Shown piece after piece: positions 31,231 through 36,035 of a stretch of 36,035 nucleotides of DNA. Below the pieces are notes generated by a model that did no database searches, was not told the origin of the DNA, and saw only the letters and a program-made list of their open reading frames with translations. Source of the stretch: a virus; IMG/VR virus record IMGVR_UViG_3300028800_000214, positions 1-36,035 of that record. One strand, given 5' to 3'. The first letter of the stretch is position 1, and every line of letters begins with the position of its first letter. The position numbers and the translations under genes were made by a program.

Positions 31231-31394
31231 TACCGTGCTACCATTCCCCGGTCAACGGCGGGAACCTCAAAACCTAGAGTAACCAAGGGTTTACCATCAG
31301 GACCCATGGACTGATTCTCAGGGGTGTACAAGTCCGCGGGAAGGAGGTATATGTCTCCTGAAACGCAGGGCTTTGCCCTCGAGTAGAGAGTCAC
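31185..31394 (-). CDS. Possible reverse-strand protein
   Basis: 69 residues from GTG at 31394. The middle (SGDIYLLPADLYTPENQSMG, then LVTLGFEVPAVDRG) looks like real protein and fills a 170-base gap between forward genes. No ribosome-binding site is clear, and it overlaps the end of the SprT-like gene. Could also be an upstream region for the next gene. Confidence 0.3.
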   Translation of the reverse strand: MTLYSRAKPCVSGDIYLLPADLYTPENQSMGPDGKPLVTLGFEVPAVDRGMVARYYGAVHSFRCLRYRL

Positions 31395-31400
31395 AACACC

Positions 31401-31787
31401 ATGAGTACGCGTAAGCCATACAGGACCCACTTCAAGGTGTCCAAGAAATTCGAGCTCGTCGGAGAGCCGAAGGCCTTCTACGGAACGAAGCTCCGGCGCA
31501 TCCGCGCCCTTCGTAGCTTCCCGGGTGTGAAGGCAGGCGACCTCGGCGGATACGTCGAGACCGAGAAGAACCTCGACCAGCGAGGGTCTGCCTGGATATT
31601 CGACGATGGCAAGTCATACGATGACGCCGTCGTGACCGGATCGGCACAGGTACGGGACAAAGCCCGAGTGTTCGGCCGCGCAAGGATAGGCGGCAAGGTC
31701 GTCGTCACCGGCAAAGCCGCGCTGGGCGGCGACGCGGCGGTCATGGGTGAAGCCAAGGTCGTCGAACCAGAGCAGTTGGTAGCATAG
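31401..31787 (+). CDS. Beta-helix (hexapeptide-like) repeat protein
   Basis: 128 residues. From about residue 70, short repeats VVTGSAQVRDKARVFGRARI and then GGKVVVTGKAALGGDAAVMG follow the pattern of stacked left-handed beta-helix turns. The front, SFPGVKAGDLGGYVETEKNL, matches phage proteins with such helices. Possibly a virion decoration or a trimeric scaffold. The stop is TAG, and the frame then stays open through the next gene. Confidence 0.6.
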   Translation: MSTRKPYRTHFKVSKKFELVGEPKAFYGTKLRRIRALRSFPGVKAGDLGGYVETEKNLDQRGSAWIFDDGKSYDDAVVTGSAQVRDKARVFGRARIGGKVVVTGKAALGGDAAVMGEAKVVEPEQLVA

Positions 31788-31799
31788 CTTCTCATTTTT

Positions 31800-31837
31800 C
31801 CGGAACCGTGCTGCCCCTTCCAAAAAGACGGTTCCGG
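31800..31837. repeat. Ten-base perfect hairpin
   Basis: CCGGAACCGT at 31800-31809 pairs with ACGGTTCCGG at 31828-31837. It starts 13 bases after the TAG stop of the beta-helix gene. It lacks a following T-run, though a T-run precedes it. Terminator or mRNA structure near the stop codon. Confidence 0.55.
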
Positions 31838-31876
31838 CTTCCTGTGCGAGACCTCCCCCGGCCCGCACGGAAAAGT

Positions 31877-31923
31877 CGAACCCCTGTGTACTCGCACCCC
31901 TGGGTGTGTTACACAGGGGTTCG
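31877..31923. terminator. Fourteen-base perfect hairpin with inner stem
   Basis: CGAACCCCTGTGTA at 31877-31890 and TACACAGGGGTTCG at 31910-31923 are exact complements; the loop contains a further CACCC/GGGTG stem. GTGCTTTT follows, giving a short T-run. A terminator before the second SprT-like gene, or a structured leader that exposes its ribosome-binding site. Confidence 0.55.
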
Positions 31924-31940
31924 TGCTTTTGAAGGGGCTG

Positions 31941-32432
31941 ATGATGCAGAGATGCAAGGTGCGCGAGCTTGCGTGCCGCACGTTTATCGGTGGAAGTTTC
32001 CACCATACTCCACTCTCAAAGTTCAAGAACTACGGTCCCATAGTCGAAGCCGGCGTCAGTATCCTCCGACAGGAGCTGGACGTACCAGAGACGACGGTCG
32101 TCGTTCTCGACAAGATTTCCGATGAGACGTCCGTAGCCTACTACATGTTCGACGCCAAGATGTGCGTCATCGATCCTCGCCGCCTCGGCATGATCCACAA
32201 TAATCCATACAGAGCCCTCACCCTTCTCCTATCGCATGAGTTCGTCCATGCGGAGCAGTACCACACGAAACGTCTTCGTCAGGAAGTCGTCGGTGAGGAC
32301 TTCAGGTTCTTCTGGGAGGGTACGATCCAACCTCTCGAGATCATCACCAACGACCTGTACCTCAAGGCTCCTTGGGAAGTAGAAGCCTGGGGTCGTCAGG
32401 ATGCCCTGGCTGATCTGCTCATGAAACGATAG
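31941..32432 (+). CDS. SprT-like zinc metalloprotease, copy 2
   Basis: 163 residues from ATG at 31941, set by AAGGGG at 31932-31937. HEFVHAEQYHTK near residue 97 carries the HExxH motif, and KAPWEVEAWGRQ near 146 the distal acidic residue. It resembles copy 1 at these two motifs and in overall order but is otherwise divergent, so an old duplication or separate acquisition is likely. Ends in TAG, 11 bases before the tRNA. Confidence 0.7.
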   Translation: MMQRCKVRELACRTFIGGSFHHTPLSKFKNYGPIVEAGVSILRQELDVPETTVVVLDKISDETSVAYYMFDAKMCVIDPRRLGMIHNNPYRALTLLLSHEFVHAEQYHTKRLRQEVVGEDFRFFWEGTIQPLEIITNDLYLKAPWEVEAWGRQDALADLLMKR

Positions 32433-32443
32433 ATACGACATCA

Positions 32444-32520
32444 GTCCTCGTAGCTCAGTTGGATAGAGTATCGGTTTCCTAAACCGAGTGTCGCAGGTTC
32501 GAATCCTGCCGAGGACGCCA
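32444..32520 (+). tRNA. tRNA-Arg (anticodon CCU)
   Basis: A complete 77-base cloverleaf. Acceptor stem GTCCTCG/CGAGGAC, D-arm, anticodon stem TCGGT/ACCGA around the loop TTCCTAA with anticodon CCT, T-arm GCAGG/CCTGC around TTCGAAT, G discriminator and encoded CCA, then TTTTT. It reads AGG, a codon used very often by the phage genes here. Confidence 0.92.
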
Positions 32521-32536
32521 TTTTTGGAGAACGTAC

Positions 32537-32704
32537 ATGCGCCCAACATTCGAAGACGCCCTCGGTGACCTGCTGGCTGAATACCACGACCGTCCGATCG
32601 ATGAACTCATCTCGGCGCTGGAGATCCAGGTCTCGGCTCTGAATGATCAGAAAAATTCAGGGATGCCAGAGGTTGACCACAACGACCCTTATGGAAACGC
32701 GTGA
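32537..32704 (+). CDS. Hypothetical 55-residue acidic protein
   Basis: ATG at 32537, 16 bases after the tRNA. The product starts MRPTFEDALGDLLAEYHDRP and continues with a helix DELISALEIQVSALNDQ. No family recognised. The stop is overlapped by the GTG of the next gene, which supports it as a real gene. Confidence 0.55.
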   Translation: MRPTFEDALGDLLAEYHDRPIDELISALEIQVSALNDQKNSGMPEVDHNDPYGNA

Positions 32705-33027
32705 AGCCGGAGGAAGTCATGATAAAGGCGCCGTTCACGGACGAGCAGATCAAGAACCTCATGGAGTACCAGAGGGGAGAAGGTGGATGGGCGGCATCCC
32801 CGATGCACCCGTTCACTTGCATCAACCACGGCCGGTCGGACCACATCCTCCACCCCGACTACCTCGTTGCAACCCATGATGGCTGGGTCTGTCCTGCCTG
32901 TGACTACACCCAGGACTGGGCGCATTCCTTCATGGCCGAAAAGAGGGTGTACAATCCTCTTACGGCAAGATATTTCGGGATCCTTGGAAAAGGGAAGGGC
33001 TATGGCGAAGGAAAAAAGGAAACCTAG
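32701..33027 (+). CDS. Hypothetical protein with Cys/His motif
   Basis: 108 residues, GTG start overlapping the previous stop. FTDEQIKNLMEYQRGEGGWA followed by FTCINHG and GWVCPACDYTQDWAHSFM form a possible zinc site, a layout common in phage proteins of unknown function. Ends in TAG; it overlaps the start of the next gene. Confidence 0.6.
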   Translation: MKPEEVMIKAPFTDEQIKNLMEYQRGEGGWAASPMHPFTCINHGRSDHILHPDYLVATHDGWVCPACDYTQDWAHSFMAEKRVYNPLTARYFGILGKGKGYGEGKKET

Positions 33028-33349
33028 GAAAGCGGCCGTCGTCCGTCTCGGCAAGTACGGCACCGAGATGGGTGATCCCATGGACAACCTCTTCGAGGAG
33101 GCGTCAGAGATCATCCAGGCCGTCGGTAAGTACTACCGTTTCTCCCCTCCCCATGACGTCAATCCCCGGAACGGCAAGAACACGATCCAGAACATCGAGC
33201 AGGAGATCGGAGACCTGAACGTCATGGTCCGAATCCTGATCAAACGGAAAATCCTATCCAAGAAACGTATCGCCAAAGCCGAGCGCGACAAGATCGCCAA
33301 GCTGAAGCATAACTATGGGTACGACTTCAAGAAAGACAGGCACGTGTGA
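33002..33349 (+). CDS. MazG-like nucleotide pyrophosphohydrolase
   Basis: 115 residues from ATG at 33002. LFEEASEIIQAVGKYYRFSP and IEQEIGDLNVMVRILIKRK give the two acidic metal-binding helices of the all-alpha NTP pyrophosphatase fold. Basic termini. The third MazG-like gene of the window, not closely similar to the other two. Confidence 0.72.
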   Translation: MAKEKRKPRKAAVVRLGKYGTEMGDPMDNLFEEASEIIQAVGKYYRFSPPHDVNPRNGKNTIQNIEQEIGDLNVMVRILIKRKILSKKRIAKAERDKIAKLKHNYGYDFKKDRHV

Positions 33350-33633
33350 TGGGCATCCAGAACCTGTTGATCATCTTATATTTCCTGCTGAAAGCGGGAA
33401 TCATCGCCCTCGTCAACGCAATGTTGTTCATTGCCCTTGCTTTTGGGGCCGTATACGTCCTGGCTTTCCTGTGCACCCTCGCCTACGGCGTGGTCTTTTT
33501 AGTCGGGTGGGCCTGTGTACAGACCTTCAGGAAAGCATATATATTGGTGGCCGGGTTGGTGTCAACGGTAAACACGTCTGACTCTAAATCGGAAACTACG
33601 GGTTCGAATCCCGTACTCGGCGCCAACAACTAA
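33349..33633 (+). CDS. Membrane protein overlapping a tRNA gene
   Basis: 94 residues (or one more with GTG at 33346). Two to three hydrophobic segments: LLIILYFLLKAGIIALVNAM, then LFIALAFGAVYVLAFLCTLA and YGVVFLVGWACVQTF. From residue 67 on the frame runs through the tRNA at 33550-33625, so the last 28 residues are tRNA-derived. A holin is possible given the topology, but unproven. Confidence 0.55.
   Translation: MGIQNLLIILYFLLKAGIIALVNAMLFIALAFGAVYVLAFLCTLAYGVVFLVGWACVQTFRKAYILVAGLVSTVNTSDSKSETTGSNPVLGANN
33550..33625 (+). tRNA. tRNA with CUA anticodon (amber suppressor)
   Basis: A 76-base cloverleaf. Acceptor GCCGGGT pairs with ACTCGGC, including one G-T pair. D-stem is GTGT/ACAC. The anticodon stem TCTGA/TCGGA encloses the loop CTCTAAA with anticodon CTA at 33584-33586. 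T-arm is ACGGG/CCCGT around TTCGAAT, then G and encoded CCA. CUA reads UAG. The D-loop CAACGGTAA resembles tRNA-Gln, and one base change would restore the Gln CUG anticodon. The amino acid carried is not known. Confidence 0.88.
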
Positions 33634-33645
33634 GGAGAATGAACC

Positions 33646-33669
33646 ATGATGACCCACGACCACTTCTAG
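33646..33669 (+). other. Possible seven-codon leader ORF ending in TAG
   Basis: MMTHDHF then TAG, with an ideal AAGGAG at 33632-33637. It begins 20 bases after the amber tRNA. If TAG is read, the peptide extends by eight more residues to TGA at 33694-33696. It may be a leader that senses amber reading, or a chance ORF. Confidence 0.35.
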
Positions 33670-33742
33670 CTCCCCCGAGCTCCTCCTGTTCTCTGACAAT
33701 GGACTGTGAGTGAACCAACGAAAAAACAGGAAAGAGCAACCA

Positions 33743-34237
33743 ATGACAGATTCAACCAACGACAAAGAACGCCAAGCCACGCCTCACGCGACCCAGGACC
33801 TGGGAAAACGTGGGGCTTACACTTCACTCGAACTCCGCATCAAGGGGTTCACCCTGGCCCAGGAAGCCAGGATCATCCGCAGGTACGAGAGGCGGCTGGC
33901 CAAGGCCGCCCGCTACGTCCCTCTCCTGGGAGCCAAGCGCGAGAGCCTCTATCGGCATCGTAAGGACGTCGTCCAACCGGAAGCCAGGGCGACCTATCTC
34001 GCCTTCGGGTTCCTTCGTGGCATGCCGTACTCCTCGATCGAACAGAAGCGCTACACCGATCCGGACTGGGCCAAGATCGAGACGATGGTCAACCGGTACG
34101 GCGAAGGCGACTCGCGTGACCGCCTCCAGCGCTTCGCATCCTGGAAGGACTCGGCTCCGCCGCTGTCTGAGCACAGCGGCTTGCCGCGCGAGAAGAAACA
34201 GCGGGTGAGTAACGGACCGAAGCCTGTCGCCGCATAA
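33743..34237 (+). CDS. Hypothetical basic protein
   Basis: 164 residues from ATG at 33743, preceded by an AGGAAAG site; an in-frame GTG lies upstream at 33710. Begins MTDSTNDKERQATPHATQDL, then a strongly basic helical region (QEARIIRRYERRLAKAARYV) and a Pro-rich end. No family recognised. The charge suggests nucleic-acid binding. It ends 23 bases before a strong terminator. Confidence 0.55.
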   Translation: MTDSTNDKERQATPHATQDLGKRGAYTSLELRIKGFTLAQEARIIRRYERRLAKAARYVPLLGAKRESLYRHRKDVVQPEARATYLAFGFLRGMPYSSIEQKRYTDPDWAKIETMVNRYGEGDSRDRLQRFASWKDSAPPLSEHSGLPREKKQRVSNGPKPVAA

Positions 34238-34259
34238 GAACTGGGTGGGAGTCCGGAGG

Positions 34260-34291
34260 AAAAGGGTGGTCCCGTGAGGGGCTGCCCTTTT
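34260..34291. terminator. Rho-independent terminator
   Basis: Bases 34260-34273 pair with 34278-34291 to give a 14-base stem (with a few G-T pairs) closed by a GTGA tetraloop. The stem begins AAAAGGG and ends CCCTTTT, so it works in both directions. It separates the hypothetical gene from the HAD phosphatase gene. Confidence 0.8.
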
Positions 34292-34306
34292 CTGCATAAA
34301 TGGGTC

Positions 34307-34876
34307 ATGATCCTCTGTGTCTATGACCTGGACGACACCCTCGTCCACAACTCAGCTCGAGTCCGTCTCAGTCGTTCCGATGGAACTTCCCGCAGGTTCC
34401 AGACCGCCCTTGAGTATCGAGAGTATAGTCTGAAGGACGGTGAGTCCTTCGACTACGTCGAGTACGAAGACCCCGCTCTCTTTGAGCACAACACCGACCT
34501 GCTCCCCTTCTTTGATTTCGCCAAGGACAGATCCCTGTATCCGGATCGATACAGGTCGATAGTCCTGACAGCCCGAAAGCATATTCCGGGGGATGAGGTC
34601 GTCCCCCAGTTCCTGAGCCGCCACGGGCTCACGATCCCCAACCACAGGTACTACGCATCTGGAGGCATACACGGAAACCCGTGTGTCGCAAAGCCGGCCT
34701 TCCTCAAGGCCTACCTCAGGATCTCGGCCGAGAGAGGCGTCATGTTCAAAGACGTCCACGTCTACGACGACAGGCCTGACGTCCTTCAGGCCATCAAGAG
34801 CGCGATCCCCGTGACCAACCCAGTCCTGGTCGAGAACCTCCATACCTATTCGTTCCGGTTGAAACCGATCCTATAA
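34307..34876 (+). CDS. HAD-superfamily phosphatase
   Basis: 189 residues from ATG at 34307; an upstream start at 34274 lies inside the terminator. Motif I is VYDLDDTLV, motif II SIVLTARKH, and motif IV DVHVYDDRPDVLQAI. A Lys in HGNPCVAKPAFLK may be motif III. It could remove phosphate from nucleotides or nucleic acid ends. T4-like phages often carry such single-domain HAD proteins, with substrates rarely known. Confidence 0.75.
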   Translation: MILCVYDLDDTLVHNSARVRLSRSDGTSRRFQTALEYREYSLKDGESFDYVEYEDPALFEHNTDLLPFFDFAKDRSLYPDRYRSIVLTARKHIPGDEVVPQFLSRHGLTIPNHRYYASGGIHGNPCVAKPAFLKAYLRISAERGVMFKDVHVYDDRPDVLQAIKSAIPVTNPVLVENLHTYSFRLKPIL

Positions 34877-34879
34877 ATA
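34872..34879 (+). promoter_or_regulatory. Late promoter TATAAATA, five bases before a start codon
   Basis: A perfect T4 late consensus overlapping the HAD stop codon. The expected RNA start falls at the A of the ATG at 34885. No ribosome-binding site is seen between, so a leaderless late message is likely. Confidence 0.7.
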
Positions 34880-34884
34880 GGCCC

Positions 34885-35406
34885 ATGGCGGCCAAGGAAA
34901 ACGAAACGAACAAGGATCGTAAGAAGGACGAGCTCGAGGGCGGCAAGGCTCCCGAGAAGAAGTCCGATTCCAAGCCACCGGAGAAGAAGTCTTCCGGCAA
35001 GAGGGACGGGAAGAAACCGGACCCGAAGTCAGACAAGAAGAAGCCCGGGGCGAAGCAGCCCAAGAAACCCCAGAGCCTCGTCGCCGTCGTCCAGGCGATA
35101 CTCAATGCGGCCAAGGGCATCTCCCCCGACGGGCTCACCATGACCGGTGAACCGCTCGAGAAGGTCGAGATCAACCCGCCGATCGACTCCATGAAGGTCG
35201 AGGCCTTCGCCGGTCCCGTCACCTCCAGGGCCTTCCAGCAGAAGAACCCAGACGGCACCCAGACGGTGAAGGATCCGACTCCTCCACCGCCTCCACAGAA
35301 CGGCGGTACCTCCTTCCAGAACACCGAGAAGACGACCATCAACTTCAAGCGCAGGCCTGGGGGACTGACGTCTTCCGCCGGCGCTCCTACCAACTCAATG
35401 GAGTAG
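34885..35406 (+). CDS. Lys/Pro-rich protein, probable virion component
   Basis: 173 residues. The first 65 are a low-complexity Lys-, Pro- and Glu-rich tract, probably disordered. Then comes a helix SLVAVVQAILNAAKGIS, a short structured part, and a tail with PPPPPQNGG. The late promoter and position next to a probable structural gene suggest a head or internal protein. No family recognised. Confidence 0.6.
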   Translation: MAAKENETNKDRKKDELEGGKAPEKKSDSKPPEKKSSGKRDGKKPDPKSDKKKPGAKQPKKPQSLVAVVQAILNAAKGISPDGLTMTGEPLEKVEINPPIDSMKVEAFAGPVTSRAFQQKNPDGTQTVKDPTPPPPPQNGGTSFQNTEKTTINFKRRPGGLTSSAGAPTNSME

Positions 35407-35411
35407 TACAG

Positions 35412-36029
35412 ATGAGTACTGTCAAAGAATCCACTAAGCTTCACGAGATCTCGAAGAAGACCCTTGGCACCTACCTCAGGAAAGCTCATGCCTCCGCACT
35501 TGAAGCCGAGAAGGGCATGGGTGAAAATGAACCGTTCACCGGTGACGAAGACACCGACAATGCATACTGGGATTCCGTAGAGACTGGGGTAAAGCGCAAG
35601 AAAGGAATCGAAAGAGCCATGAATCGCCTCACCAAGGAGGACGTCGAACCCCTATCCGAGATCTCAAAGAAGACTTTGGGTAGTTACGTCAAGAAGGGTA
35701 CTGCGAGCATAGAACATCTAGGGCGTAAATCCGAAGAACTCTGGGACGAGGATGACGAAATTCCTGGTTCTGGAGGAGATACGTATGGTCAGCGCATAGA
35801 CAGGAAACTAGAGCGTAGGAGAGCTGGAGTGGAGAAAGCAGTCAATCGTCTCACCAAGGAGGACGTCGCCGCATCCATCCACGCCATGATCCTCGAGGGT
35901 CGTGGTCGGAAGCGCAAGGACGGTACCTCGGCCGAGGACGCAGATCGCCTAGGTATCCACGCCGCTCTCCTGAAGCACAAGGACCAGGGCGAGAGGGGCC
36001 ACGGCTTCATCCAGTTCGCCTCAGGCTAG
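35412..36029 (+). CDS. Repeat-containing probable virion protein
   Basis: 205 residues. HEISKKTLGTYLRKAHASAL near the start is repeated as SEISKKTLGSYVKKGTAS near residue 78, a helical motif seen in many phage structural proteins. A second pair is ERAMNRLTKEDV and EKAVNRLTKEDV. The C-terminus is AALLKHKDQGERGHGFIQFA. Six bases follow the previous gene, so it shares the late promoter. Ends in TAG just inside the window edge. Confidence 0.7.
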   Translation: MSTVKESTKLHEISKKTLGTYLRKAHASALEAEKGMGENEPFTGDEDTDNAYWDSVETGVKRKKGIERAMNRLTKEDVEPLSEISKKTLGSYVKKGTASIEHLGRKSEELWDEDDEIPGSGGDTYGQRIDRKLERRRAGVEKAVNRLTKEDVAASIHAMILEGRGRKRKDGTSAEDADRLGIHAALLKHKDQGERGHGFIQFASG

Positions 36030-36035
36030 AAGATC

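Noticed and set aside
1-36035. CRISPR array, integrase or prophage attachment site
   Set aside because: No regularly spaced direct repeats, integrase or repressor gene were seen; the content is that of a lytic phage.
1-36035. Genome-wide reassignment of TAG to an amino acid
   Set aside because: About 15 genes end with TAG at their natural ends, including genes 47 and 41, and conserved core genes contain no in-frame TAG.

Overview
The window is part of the genome of a lytic, T4-superfamily tailed phage (myovirus type). The canonical T4 core genes are present in the order usual for T4-like phages outside the enterics: uvsY, uvsW, 55, 47, 46, then 45, 44, 62, regA, 43, uvsX, 41. The DNA is moderately GC-rich, genes are packed with ATGA/GTGA overlaps, and no integrase or lysogeny repressor is seen. 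A small protein of the GapR/DUF2312 family, otherwise typical of Alphaproteobacteria, suggests an alphaproteobacterial host. That host call is inference.

Layout. (1) 1-952: two short reverse-strand genes diverge from a tail-tube-like virion gene that has a late-promoter motif. (2) 965-8070: recombination, repair and late transcription (UvsY, UvsW, an Sm-like protein, gp55, gp47, gp46), followed by an FkbM-type methyltransferase. (3) 8067-12055: accessory genes, including GapR, a DUF2493 protein, two MazG-like pyrophosphohydrolases, peptide deformylase, and a DNA methyltransferase next to a PD-(D/E)XK-like protein. (4) 12062-19775: a nucleotide and DNA base modification region with an Nmad1-like protein, a dCMP-hydroxymethylase-type ThyA homologue, dCMP deaminase, a uracil-glycosylase-like protein, a glycosylase-fold hypermodification candidate, a fold-type-II PLP enzyme, an SGNH-like protein, a dNMP kinase and a GT-A glycosyltransferase. 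(5) 20083-22905: clamp, clamp loader and RegA. (6) 22902-25640: endolysin, a nucleotidyltransferase gene whose 3' end has been invaded by an HNH homing endonuclease, and a three-gene reverse-strand operon. (7) 25752-30733: DNA polymerase, UvsX and the gp41 helicase. (8) 30745-36035: two SprT-like metalloproteases, a tRNA-Arg(CCU), a tRNA with a CUA (amber) anticodon, a third MazG-like protein, a HAD phosphatase and two probable virion proteins.

How the genes work together. gp43, 44/62, 45, 41 and UvsX/Y/W with 46/47 form the replication and recombination machine. gp55 with the gp45 clamp should drive late genes from TATAAATA-type promoters. Deaminase, hydroxymethylase and dNMP kinase would reshape the nucleotide pool to make a modified pyrimidine. 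The glycosylase-fold protein, PLP enzyme and glycosyltransferase are candidates for decorating that base after replication.

The most unusual items are this putative hypermodification pathway, the amber-decoding tRNA together with several in-frame TAG gene junctions, the homing endonuclease that carries a recoded copy of its target gene's end, and late promoters that sit directly against start codons. All calls come from reading the sequence; no database search was run.
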